Part shown: positions 1 through 7,871 of the stretch, piece by piece
How the letters are laid out: every line of letters begins with the position of its first letter
Position numbering within the stretch: the stretch's first letter is position 1
Source of the DNA: an uncultured Campylobacter sp.
GTDB taxonomy: Bacteria > Campylobacterota > Campylobacteria > Campylobacterales > Campylobacteraceae
DNA: 13,603 nucleotides
Direction: 5' to 3'
NCBI RefSeq assembly: GCF_938045775.1
Contig: NZ_CALIBH010000248.1
Span: 1-13,603 of the forward strand
Made by a program: the position numbers and the translations under genes
The notes under the pieces: model-generated
What the model was told of the DNA's origin: nothing
Seen by the model: only the letters and a program-made list of their open reading frames with translations
Database searches by the model: none

Positions 1-1
1 A

Positions 2-229
2 AGAGCCGCAGAGAGCTGCAACTTCTGCTTGGATACGAATTTAAAAGACGGTCACGAGCCTGCCTGCATCGAGGCGTGCAGATACGAGGCGATCGTATTC
101 GGCGATCTAAACGACGAGGGCTCGCACATCAGCAAGCTACTTCGCGTAAAAGATAGCCTGCGCATGCATCCTGAGTGCGGCACGAAGCCGAGCCTGCGCT
201 ATATTCCTGCGGTAAAACTAGGGGTGTGA
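2..229 (+). CDS. 4Fe-4S ferredoxin subunit, NrfC/PsrB/MccC type (3' part only)
   Basis: The open frame enters from the left edge, so only the last 75 residues or so are present. They show CNFC, then eleven residues, then a CIEAC cluster followed by EAIVFGDLND. This is the final cluster-binding half of the four-cluster ferredoxins that pair with NrfD/PsrC membrane proteins. Such proteins carry electrons in the periplasm from a membrane quinol dehydrogenase to a terminal reductase. The internal ATG at position 29 lies inside the cluster motif and is not the real start. The stop is one base before the NrfD-type start, so the two are almost certainly co-translated. Given the downstream dedicated haem lyase and NosL genes, the best match is the MccC-type protein of the sulfite-reducing mcc operon. 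NrfC or another NrfC-like subunit is the alternative. Family call is sure; the pathway is inferred. Confidence 0.9.
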   Translation, partial: RAAESCNFCLDTNLKDGHEPACIEACRYEAIVFGDLNDEGSHISKLLRVKDSLRMHPECGTKPSLRYIPAVKLGV

Positions 230-230
230 T

Positions 231-1202
231 ATGAACGGAGCTATAAATTTCACTGCGACCTTCTCGCACGGCGTGGAGTGGGGCTGGCCGATTGCGGTTT
301 ATCTTTTGCTAGCGGGCATGAGCGGCGGCGCTTTAGTAGTCGCGATCCTCGTTAGGCTTTATAAAAAACAGACCGAGAGCACGCCGCTATTTAAGGCTGC
401 GTCGCTGCTATCTTTCGTAGCGATCCTTCTGGGTATGGTCTGCCTGGTAGCCGACCTTGAGCGGCCGCTTCTTTTTTGGAAAATTTTGATTAATTACAAC
501 TTCACCTCGGTTATGTCCGTGGGTGTGGCGGCGCTTTGCGTCTATATCCCGCTTAGCTTCGTAGCCTGCCTTTATGCGTTTGAAGCTGATCTTAGCGGAT
601 TTTTATCGCGCAGACTTACTTTTTTAAAAGGGCTTTTCGCGCTCGTAATGAAAATTTTAAACGCGCTTCGCCCGCTGCTTCTTGCGCTTACGCTAGTTTT
701 TGCGGTCGCGATCTGTGCCTATACGGGCTTTTTGATCTCGGTTTTAGTTAGATTTCCTATCCTTAATACCGCCGTTTTACCTGCGCTTTTCGTGGCGTCT
801 GGCTTATCGGCGGGAATTGCGGGCTCAAGCCTGATAGCTGCGCTTTTCTTTAAAGCGGACCCGCACGGCGGCGATCTTAAAATTTTACACGCGGTCGAGT
901 GGCCGGTTTTAGCGATGGAAATTTTACTAATCGGCATGATTTTCGTCTCGCTAGTAACGGGCAGCGACGTGCAAAAAGCCGCGAGCGTCGCATTTAACGA
1001 GGGATTTTATGCGAAGATGTTTTGGCTAGGCGTCGTGGGCGTAGGCTTTTGCGTACCGCTCGTTTTAAATTTCGCACTAGGCAAAAAGATCGCTCACACC
1101 GCGTTTGCATTCTACGCGAGCGCGCTTGCCAGCGTCATGGGCGTGCTGCTTCTTAGGATGTTTATACTATACGCAGGTCAAACTTACGATATAATAATGT
1201 AA
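231..1202 (+). CDS. NrfD/PsrC-family membrane quinol dehydrogenase (MccD-like)
   Basis: This 323-residue polytopic protein has about eight membrane spans. Its N-terminus is typical of NrfD/PsrC: WGWPIAVYLLLAGMSGG, the first helix near the quinol site. It should oxidise menaquinol in the membrane and pass electrons to the ferredoxin encoded just upstream (gap of one base). The length fits the short NrfD class. ATG at 231 is preceded by AGGGG at 220-224, inside the upstream gene's last codons. The acidic D(L)ERP after helix 3 and the basic cytoplasmic loops agree with the family. It is followed after 20 bases by the cytochrome c synthase, so the electron acceptor is probably a multihaem cytochrome encoded further left. 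The role in sulfite reduction (MccD) is inferred from gene order; NrfD or another NrfD-like protein is the alternative. Confidence 0.9.
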   Translation: MNGAINFTATFSHGVEWGWPIAVYLLLAGMSGGALVVAILVRLYKKQTESTPLFKAASLLSFVAILLGMVCLVADLERPLLFWKILINYNFTSVMSVGVAALCVYIPLSFVACLYAFEADLSGFLSRRLTFLKGLFALVMKILNALRPLLLALTLVFAVAICAYTGFLISVLVRFPILNTAVLPALFVASGLSAGIAGSSLIAALFFKADPHGGDLKILHAVEWPVLAMEILLIGMIFVSLVTGSDVQKAASVAFNEGFYAKMFWLGVVGVGFCVPLVLNFALGKKIAHTAFAFYASALASVMGVLLLRMFILYAGQTYDIIM

Positions 1203-1222
1203 AAAATTCGAAAGAGGCGATT

Positions 1223-3910
1223 TTGGGCGTAAATTTATTTAGATTTTTCACTTCTTACAAATTTGCGCTCTGCCTCCTCTTTATCCTAGCCACAGGCGCC
1301 GGCGTCGCAACCTTTTTAGAGAGCATTTACGACACGCAAACAGCTAAAATTTTAGTCTATGAGGCGCGCTGGTATGAGTGCGTCATGGGCGCTACGACGC
1401 TGAGCCTGCTCGGCATTATAATTAAAACCAAAATGTGGCGCCGCTTCGGCTCATTCGTTCTGCATGCGGCATTTATCGTTATCTTTATCGGCGCGGCGCT
1501 GACGCGTTATTTCGGTACCGAGGGCGTGCTACACGTAAGGGCGGGCGAGAGCGAAAGCGAGATGATAAGCGTCAAGCCATACTTACAAATCCGCACGCAA
1601 GACGCGCTGTTTGAACACCCGCTAAATTTAAGCCAGATCGGCAATAACGATTTTAGCTTCACGCAAAGTATAAATTCTAAAAGCTTCACCGTTAAATTTA
1701 GCTCCTATAAACCCGCGCCCAAAGGCGAGCAGGGCACGCTTGCGGTACAAGCGGGCTTTGAGGGCGGAAGCGAGCAAGAAGTAGAGCTGCGCGGCGGCGC
1801 GGGCTGGCTGGGCGAGCCTAAAATTTTAAACTTTGACGGCGAGGAGATAATGCTAAGCTGGGGCTCGAAACTCATAGAGCTTCCGTTTGCGGTAAAGCTT
1901 TTGAAATTTAAGCTCGAGCGCTACCCAGGCTCGCAAAGTCCATCATCCTACGCCAGCGACGTTGAAATTTTAAAAGAGAGCAAGAGCGCGGGAGAGCATG
2001 AAATTTATATGAACCACCCGCTAAACTTTGACGGCTTTAAGCTCTTTCAGTCCTCCTACGACACCGACGAGCTGGGCACGGTGCTGGAGCTTAATCGCGA
2101 TCCGGGTAAAATCCCCACTTATTTCGGCTATTTCTTGCTTTGCGTCGGATTTATCGGCAATCTTTTTACTGCGGGCAGCAGGTTTAAAAAGCTCGCTAAA
2201 TTTATCAAAAATAACGCGCCCGCCGCGCTCCTTTTGATCGCGCCGCTTTTTTTCAGCATTGAGCTTCGCGCCGCGGATGAAAACTATCTAGCAAACCTTA
2301 AAACTAACTCGCGAGTTCATGCAAACGGCGCGTTCGCGGAGCTTTTGGTGCAAGATTACATGGGTAGGATCAAGCCGCTTAGCACCGAAGCAAGCGAGAT
2401 CGTAAATAAAATTTCGGGTACGGATTCACTTTACGGCTTAAGCGCCGAGCAGATGATCCTAGGAATGAGCCTAAATCCCGCGTTTTGGCGCGATCAAAAG
2501 ATCATTAAGATCAAAAACGACGAGATCAAAAAGATGCTAGGCTTGGCGCCGCAGGAGCGATATGCGAGCTTCAATTCGGTCTTTGATGAAAACGGCAACT
2601 ACAAGCTCGCGCGCGCCGTGGACGAGGCGAATGAAAAAAGTGCCTCGCGCCGTGGCGTGCTCGATAACGAGCTGATTAAATTCGACGAGCGGCTAAATAT
2701 CGCGTATCTGACCTTTAGAGGGGTGTTTTTTAAATTTATCCCCGTGCCGAACGACCCGCAAAACACCTGGCTCTCGCCGAACGACGCCTTTGCGGATTAT
2801 AGTATCGCTCCGCAAATCAAAGGCGTGCTAAACGATTATCTAAACGGCCTGCAAGACGGAATTTCGGATAATGATTGGGCTAAAGCGGATGCAGCGTTAG
2901 CGGAGCTGAAAAACTACCAAAGAGCCACCTCGGCGGCTATTCTTCCAAGCGTTAGCCGCGTCAAAGCCGAGGTGTTTTACAACAAAGCTTCGGTTTTTAA
3001 AAAGCTAGTTTATTGCTATATGATCCTAGGCGGCGTAGCTCTAATATTGGCGCTTTTGGGCGCGCTTTGCGGTAAGCGCTTCACGCTCGTGCAAAAAATT
3101 TTATTTGCAGCCTTTGCTACAAGCTTTGCGGCACATACCCTCGCGCTTGCGCTGCGCTGGTACGTCGCGGCTCACGCGCCGTGGAGCGATAGCTATGAGT
3201 CCATGATCTACATCGGCTGGTCGGCGGCGCTTGCGGGGATCATATTTTTTAGAAAGTCCCTACTTACGCTAAGCGCGAGCTGCTTGCTGGCTAGCGTCGT
3301 GATGCTGGTAGCGCATATGAGCTTCGTAAATCCGCAGATTACCAACCTCGTGCCGGTGCTAAAGTCCTATTGGCTTAGCATCCACGTCTCGGTTATCACG
3401 GCTAGCTACGGATTTTTAGGGCTTAGCTGCCTACTTGGGCTTTTGGCTCTTGTTTTGATGGCTCTTAAAAACAGCGCCAATCGCGAGCGGCTTAACGCTC
3501 AGATCAGATATATAACGGCTATCAACGAGATTAGTCTCATCGTGGGGCTTTCGATGCTGACGCTTGGAAATTTCTTCGGCGGCGTGTGGGCGAATGAGAG
3601 CTGGGGGCGATACTGGGGCTGGGATAGCAAAGAGACCTGGTCGTATGTTTCAATCATCGTCTATGCGATCGTGCTGCATCTAAAGCTTATCCCGAAGCTC
3701 GGCTCGATTTACGTTTATTGCGTGAGCTCGACGATTGCGTATAGCTCGATCATAATGACCTATTTCGGCGTAAATTTTTACCTCACCGGCATGCACTCTT
3801 ATGCCGCAGGAGATGCGCCGCAGATACCCGCGCCGTTTTATTGTATAATAGCGGCGGTATTTTTAATAATCGCTCTTGCTTTCAGAGGCAGGGACGTAAA
3901 AACGATATGA
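1223..3910 (+). CDS. ccsA1: Fused cytochrome c synthase (haem lyase) CcsBA, probable CcsA1-type
   Basis: This 895-residue ResB-CcsA fusion carries haem across the membrane and attaches it covalently to apocytochromes in the periplasm (system II). The N-terminal ResB part has spans near residues 10-30, 54-68 and 77-95, with a membrane His at 81 and another span near 297-315. A large periplasmic part lies at about 350-590, followed by the CcsA helices. CcsA hallmarks are the WWD loop (WGRYWGWDSKETW, residues 794-806), external His651 (AAHAPWSDSYES) and His858 (TGMHSY), and membrane His698 and His721. The start is TTG with AGAGG a few bases upstream; no ATG lies before the first helix, and the next in-frame one would delete it. 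In Wolinella three such lyases exist and one, CcsA1, sits behind mccABCD and handles the unusual CX15CH haem site. The position behind FeS and NrfD genes suggests the same here. Fusion identity is certain; CcsA1 assignment is inferred. Confidence 0.93.
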   Translation: MGVNLFRFFTSYKFALCLLFILATGAGVATFLESIYDTQTAKILVYEARWYECVMGATTLSLLGIIIKTKMWRRFGSFVLHAAFIVIFIGAALTRYFGTEGVLHVRAGESESEMISVKPYLQIRTQDALFEHPLNLSQIGNNDFSFTQSINSKSFTVKFSSYKPAPKGEQGTLAVQAGFEGGSEQEVELRGGAGWLGEPKILNFDGEEIMLSWGSKLIELPFAVKLLKFKLERYPGSQSPSSYASDVEILKESKSAGEHEIYMNHPLNFDGFKLFQSSYDTDELGTVLELNRDPGKIPTYFGYFLLCVGFIGNLFTAGSRFKKLAKFIKNNAPAALLLIAPLFFSIELRAADENYLANLKTNSRVHANGAFAELLVQDYMGRIKPLSTEASEIVNKISGTDSLYGLSAEQMILGMSLNPAFWRDQKIIKIKNDEIKKMLGLAPQERYASFNSVFDENGNYKLARAVDEANEKSASRRGVLDNELIKFDERLNIAYLTFRGVFFKFIPVPNDPQNTWLSPNDAFADYSIAPQIKGVLNDYLNGLQDGISDNDWAKADAALAELKNYQRATSAAILPSVSRVKAEVFYNKASVFKKLVYCYMILGGVALILALLGALCGKRFTLVQKILFAAFATSFAAHTLALALRWYVAAHAPWSDSYESMIYIGWSAALAGIIFFRKSLLTLSASCLLASVVMLVAHMSFVNPQITNLVPVLKSYWLSIHVSVITASYGFLGLSCLLGLLALVLMALKNSANRERLNAQIRYITAINEISLIVGLSMLTLGNFFGGVWANESWGRYWGWDSKETWSYVSIIVYAIVLHLKLIPKLGSIYVYCVSSTIAYSSIIMTYFGVNFYLTGMHSYAAGDAPQIPAPFYCIIAAVFLIIALAFRGRDVKTI

Positions 3911-3920
3911 AGGAGTAAAT

Positions 3921-4754
3921 TTGAAAAAATTTCTAATAGCGTTAGCCTTGGCTGCCGCGGCAAATGCGGGCTTTATCAGCGAGGGCATTCAGGCACAGCA
4001 AAGCGGCGATCATAAAAAACTCGCAGAAATTTACGAGCGAGCGTGCGGTTTGGAAAATAAAGCTTCGGGATGCTATAATCTAGCCGTTTTGTATTTTGAG
4101 GGCACCGGCAACGTAGAGAAAAATTTCGAAAAAGCGATCAGCCTCTACGAAAAAGCGTGCGGCGCTAAATTTGCGCTTGCGTGCAATAATCTAGGCTATA
4201 TCTACGAAAGCGGCAACGGCGCGGATCAAAATTTTACCAAAGCCGCGGCTTATTACGAAAAAGCCTGCAAAGATAACGAAGGCTGCACCTCGCTCGGGCT
4301 TTTATACGCAAACGGCGCAGGGCTTGCAAAGGACGTCGCCAAGGCGGCGAGCCTTTATGAAAAGGCCTGCACCTACGGCGATATGATGGGCTGCAACAAC
4401 CTGGGCTATCTGTATCTGAAGGGCGAAGGCGTGCAGCAAAGCTTCGCAAAGGCTAAAATTTTTTACGAAAAGGCTTGCGGCGGCGATATCGGCATCGGCT
4501 GCAACAACCTTGGCTATCTATACGCCTTCGGGCAGGGGGTAAGCCAGGATTATAAGCAAGCAAAGCAGCAGTATGAAAAGGCGTGCAACCTCAGCCACTT
4601 CGACGGCTGCAATAACTTAGCCATAATGTATGCCGAAGGAAAAGGGGTGAAGTCCGATAACGCCAAAGCAAAAGAGTTTTTCAAAAAAAGCTGCGAGGGC
4701 GGCATCAAGATGGGATGCGAGAATTTGGAATTTTTAAATTCGATTAGTAAGTAA
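3921..4754 (+). CDS. Secreted Cys-rich Sel1-repeat protein (Hcp-like)
   Basis: This 277-residue protein has a clear Sec signal peptide (KKFLIALALAAAANA). It is followed by about seven Sel1-like repeats of roughly 36 residues, each with a GCNNLGYLY-type first helix and a YEKAC second helix. The paired cysteines per repeat match the Helicobacter cysteine-rich protein (Hcp) class, in which each repeat is locked by a disulfide. It should therefore be a rigid periplasmic solenoid that binds other proteins or peptides. The start is TTG. The ribosome site AAGGAG (3910-3915) shares one base with the stop codon of the haem lyase, so it belongs to the same operon. I infer a role as scaffold or maturation helper for the periplasmic respiratory enzyme, but nothing in the sequence proves this. 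Some Hcp proteins have been reported to bind penicillin; that is not implied here. Confidence 0.9.
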   Translation: MKKFLIALALAAAANAGFISEGIQAQQSGDHKKLAEIYERACGLENKASGCYNLAVLYFEGTGNVEKNFEKAISLYEKACGAKFALACNNLGYIYESGNGADQNFTKAAAYYEKACKDNEGCTSLGLLYANGAGLAKDVAKAASLYEKACTYGDMMGCNNLGYLYLKGEGVQQSFAKAKIFYEKACGGDIGIGCNNLGYLYAFGQGVSQDYKQAKQQYEKACNLSHFDGCNNLAIMYAEGKGVKSDNAKAKEFFKKSCEGGIKMGCENLEFLNSISK

Positions 4755-4785
4755 ATTTAAAACATCAAATTTTTAAGGAGACAGT

Positions 4786-5913
4786 ATGATTTTACGTTCG
4801 TTTTTAGCTTCGGCTGCGCTCGTCGCGTTCGTTTGCGGTGCTTCGATGGACGGGGCCAATAAACAACCGGCAAAGCCTATGTTTCAAAGCGTGGATCCTA
4901 GCAAAGCTACGCTTGTAGGAAGCGGAGAGGGCAAAGAATACTGCGCCGTTTGCGGAATGAGCCTGGTAAAATTTTATAAAACCAACCACGTTTGGAACGG
5001 CAAGCAAGTAGCTTCTCTGCACTGCTTGTACGAGATTACGGGAGGCAAAATTCCAAGCGACGCGCAGGTCGTCGATACGAAAAATCTAAATTTAATCGAC
5101 GTAAATAAAGCCTTTTACGTCGTGGGCAGCAAGATCAAAGGCACGATGACGCGTAATAGCAAATACGCCTTCTCGAGCGAAGCCGATGCGAAGGAATTTC
5201 AAGCCGAAAACGGCGGCGAGATAGTGAACTTTGCCAAAGCCTACGAGATTGCGGGGCAGGACTTCGCGGGCGATAATAAGATGATTAAAGCCAAGCGTGA
5301 GGGCGGCGTTTACGCGCACGGCAAGGAATTTTACGAAACAAACTGCGCTAAAACGGACGCCAAAAGCTTCAAAGCCATCTCCGAGCTCAAAGCTCATCTC
5401 AAAAAGACTTGCGACGCAAAAGGCGCTAGCAAGGCTCCAGAGTACGACAAGCACCTACAAGCCGCAGCGCTATATTTGTGGGATGCGCCGGCAAATTTAG
5501 GCAGCAGCGGTAAAGATGCAAAAGCGAAAAAGGCTGAAAAGATCGTCGTGCCTGAGGGCGCTAAATGCCCGGTCTGCGGCATGCTAGTGGGTAAAAATCC
5601 TAACTGGGCGGCGATGATAGAGATTCAAGGCGGCGAGAACTTGTATTTTGACGGCGTGAAAGATCTGATGAAATACTACTTCCAAAAGGGCAAGGGCTTT
5701 GATAAAATTTTCGTAACCGACTACTATAAGCTTCATAAGATTGATGCAAAAAGCGCTTTTTACGTGCTCGGCTCCGACGTCTTAGGACCGATGGGCGACG
5801 AGCTCATTGCGTTTGATAGCGAGAGCGCGGCCAAGACCTTCGCCAAAGATCACGGAGGCAAGAGCGTACTTAAATTTGACGAAATTCAAGAGAGCGTAAT
5901 AGAAGGGCTATGA
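4786..5913 (+). CDS. Secreted tandem NosL-domain protein, probable copper chaperone
   Basis: This 375-residue protein has a signal peptide and two NosL-type domains. Domain 1 (about 45-150) has CAVCGM at 53-58, an added His79-Cys80 pair and GTM at 119-121. Domain 2 (about 255-370) has CPVCGM at 261-266 and GPMG at 334-337. NosL proteins are periplasmic Cu(I) carriers, first known from nitrous oxide reductase maturation. Here no nos gene is visible, and the neighbours are haem lyase and NrfD genes. A copper-loading role for a haem c-copper enzyme such as MccA is the likely job; Wolinella's mcc cluster is reported to contain a NosL-like copper chaperone (MccL, from memory). Residues about 156-250 between the domains read like a cytochrome c fold without haem ligands. 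ATG 4786 has AAGGAG at 4775-4780. The first Cys (17) is a poor lipobox match, so it is probably soluble or weakly anchored. Confidence 0.88.
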   Translation: MILRSFLASAALVAFVCGASMDGANKQPAKPMFQSVDPSKATLVGSGEGKEYCAVCGMSLVKFYKTNHVWNGKQVASLHCLYEITGGKIPSDAQVVDTKNLNLIDVNKAFYVVGSKIKGTMTRNSKYAFSSEADAKEFQAENGGEIVNFAKAYEIAGQDFAGDNKMIKAKREGGVYAHGKEFYETNCAKTDAKSFKAISELKAHLKKTCDAKGASKAPEYDKHLQAAALYLWDAPANLGSSGKDAKAKKAEKIVVPEGAKCPVCGMLVGKNPNWAAMIEIQGGENLYFDGVKDLMKYYFQKGKGFDKIFVTDYYKLHKIDAKSAFYVLGSDVLGPMGDELIAFDSESAAKTFAKDHGGKSVLKFDEIQESVIEGL

Positions 5914-6098
5914 GGCTCATTTGCGCTTTGACGATCTTTTTTGCCGCCCTTTACGCGCTCATTGCGGTGCATTATGTAAGCTTTGATCGCGCAAAGAGCG
6001 AGCAGTGTCTGCAAAAGCTCGCGCGCGAGATAAGGGACGTGCGGCTCTCAAGCAGCTTTAAGAGCAAGGCCTACGCGGAGTTCGTCTATGATAAGTAA
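5910..6098 (+). CDS. Small single-span membrane protein (62 aa), function unknown
   Basis: This short gene begins in an ATGA overlap with the stop of the double NosL gene and ends 11 bases inside the permease gene. The dense overlap at both ends argues that it is real. The product has one N-terminal hydrophobic segment (about residues 2-22, LICALTIFFAALYALIAV) followed by about 40 polar, basic residues with one cysteine (C33). It looks like a signal anchor with a short periplasmic tail. I do not recognise a family. By position it could be an accessory subunit of the ABC transporter that follows or a membrane anchor for the NosL protein, but this is only inference from context. Confidence 0.7.
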   Translation: MRLICALTIFFAALYALIAVHYVSFDRAKSEQCLQKLAREIRDVRLSSSFKSKAYAEFVYDK

Positions 6099-7197
6099 AA
6101 GCTTCATCGATTACTCCGTAACTCTGCTGCGAAAAGACAAAGCCGATCACTCCTTTAGCTTCGCGATATTTGCCTTTATCGTTTTTATTTTAAGCTCGGT
6201 GCTTTTCATCTCGGGCTCCATTCAAAACGATCTCGAAAAGGTCATCAAGCTCAGACCCGACATCGTAGTAGAGGCTCTGCGCGCGGGTAAACGCGATCTG
6301 ATGCACGACGGCTATATCTACGACATCTCTAAGATCGCGGGCGTCAGCGAAGTGCAGGGCGCCGTGGACGGGATGTATTACTTCGCTCAAAAGCGCGTTT
6401 GGTTTCATATTGTAGGCGACGAAAGCCTGAGCGAAAACGAAATGATCGTAGGCGAGGGGGTAAAGGCGGCGATGGGCGAGTGGTACTACGAGGACGAGTT
6501 TCACTTCTTAACCGAACAGCGCCTAATCGCGATTAAGATTAATAAAATTTCGCCGCACGAAAGCAGCATCGTCTCAAACGACGTGATCTATCTAAACCCC
6601 GTTACCGCGCGCAAGGTGCTAAGCCTGAAGGAGGGCGAATACACCAAGCTCTACGTAAGCGTACCCAACCCCAACGAAGTAAGTGAAGTAGCGCTTAAGA
6701 TCGTAAATTTATACCCCAACACGGAAGCCCTTAGTGCCGAGGATGCGGTAGCTGAAGTGAGGCATCTGTATTATTACAAGGGCGGGATCTTTATGGTGCT
6801 TTACGCCGTGGCGATGATCTCGTTTTTCATCTTGCTGAAAAATCAAATTTCGCTCGCATACGGCGAGAAGAAAAAGGAGATCGCAATCTTGCGCAGCATC
6901 GGCTTTTGTATAAAGGACATCATCGCGATGAAATTTATCCAAAATTTTATCGTCTCGCTAAGTGCCTATCTACTCGGCGTCGCGGGCGCTTATGCTTATG
7001 TTTTTATCCTAGATGCGCCGCTTCTGCGCGATATATTCTTAGGCGGCGAGCTGCGAAATTTCATCACCTTCACGCCCGCGATAAATTTCAATATGCTCTT
7101 TTTGATCTTCGTCTTTAGCGTGATCCCGTTTTTAGCCTTCGTCATCATCCCATCCTGGCGCATCGCTATCGGCGATATGAGCGAGGCGGTCAAATGA
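6088..7197 (+). CDS. MacB/FtsX-family ABC transporter permease
   Basis: This 369-residue protein has the type VII (MacB/LolCDE/FtsX) layout. One span lies near residues 22-44, a periplasmic domain of about 185 residues follows, and three C-terminal spans sit near 232-250, 281-305 and 333-355. Between spans two and three lies the conserved coupling segment EKKKEIAILRSIGF that contacts the ATPase. Such permeases do not usually move solutes through a channel; they transmit ATP-driven motion to the periplasm to extract or push lipoproteins, peptides or partner proteins. It overlaps the 62-aa gene by 11 bases and the ATPase gene by ATGA, so the pair is surely one transporter. No separate HlyD-like adaptor is visible in the window. 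The position between NosL genes suggests work on maturation of a periplasmic metal enzyme. The substrate is unknown. Confidence 0.88.
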   Translation: MISKSFIDYSVTLLRKDKADHSFSFAIFAFIVFILSSVLFISGSIQNDLEKVIKLRPDIVVEALRAGKRDLMHDGYIYDISKIAGVSEVQGAVDGMYYFAQKRVWFHIVGDESLSENEMIVGEGVKAAMGEWYYEDEFHFLTEQRLIAIKINKISPHESSIVSNDVIYLNPVTARKVLSLKEGEYTKLYVSVPNPNEVSEVALKIVNLYPNTEALSAEDAVAEVRHLYYYKGGIFMVLYAVAMISFFILLKNQISLAYGEKKKEIAILRSIGFCIKDIIAMKFIQNFIVSLSAYLLGVAGAYAYVFILDAPLLRDIFLGGELRNFITFTPAINFNMLFLIFVFSVIPFLAFVIIPSWRIAIGDMSEAVK

Positions 7198-7871
7198 GTA
7201 AGATAGAGATCAAGCAGCTTTTTAAAATTTACAACGAGGGCAGGGCGAATGAATTTTGCGCTTTAAAAAATATAAGCTTAAGCGTCGAGGAAGGGCAGAT
7301 CGTAATCTTAAAAGGGGTTAGCGGCAGCGGCAAAAGCACGCTTCTATCCATCATAGGCGCGCTTTCTAAGCCGAGCAGCGGCGAGGTTTTAGTAGACGGC
7401 GCAAACGTCTCCAAGCTCGCCGATATCGAAAGCTCCGCATATCGCCACAAAAAAATCGGCTTTATCTTTCAGTCTTTCAACCTGCTTGAGGCGCTTAGCG
7501 TTTATAAAAACGTCCTTGCGCCGCTTAGTCTTGAACGGCTGGGCAGGGATGAGCTTGGCGCGCGCATAGATGAAGCGATGCAGATTGCTAATATCGCGCA
7601 TAAAAAAGATCAGATCGTCTCTAGCCTTAGCGGCGGCGAGAAGCAGCGCTGCGCCATCGCTAGGGCGCTCGTGATGGGGCCGCAGATCATCTTAGCCGAC
7701 GAGCCGACGGCAAATTTAGACAAACAAAACTCGCTCGGCTTTATCGAAATGCTCTCAAAGCTCAAAGAGCTTAAAAAGACCGTTTTGATCGCGACGCACG
7801 ATATACTCTTCGACGAGTTAAGTTTCGTGGATCGATATGTGTTTTTAAAAGATGGAGAAATTTCAGCATGA
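7194..7871 (+). CDS. ABC transporter ATPase, LolD/MacB type
   Basis: This is a complete 225-residue nucleotide-binding subunit. It has Walker A GVSGSGKS at 41-48, Q-loop Gln93, signature LSGGEKQR at 145-152, Walker B IILADEP at 165-171 with Glu170 catalytic, D-loop NLD at 174-176 and H-loop His202 (ATHD). All key residues are present, so it should be active. Length and motif spacing are those of LolD/MacB/FtsE-type ATPases, which pair with FtsX-fold permeases such as the product of the gene directly upstream (ATGA overlap at 7194-7197). The next gene again starts in an ATGA overlap at 7868. One ATPase and one permease are encoded, so the working complex is probably a dimer of each. Confidence 0.95.
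   Translation: MSKIEIKQLFKIYNEGRANEFCALKNISLSVEEGQIVILKGVSGSGKSTLLSIIGALSKPSSGEVLVDGANVSKLADIESSAYRHKKIGFIFQSFNLLEALSVYKNVLAPLSLERLGRDELGARIDEAMQIANIAHKKDQIVSSLSGGEKQRCAIARALVMGPQIILADEPTANLDKQNSLGFIEMLSKLKELKKTVLIATHDILFDELSFVDRYVFLKDGEISA

Noticed and set aside
5092..5454. 120-residue minus-strand open frame inside the double NosL gene
   Set aside because: It is antisense to a well-supported coding sequence and has no recognisable domain or ribosome site.
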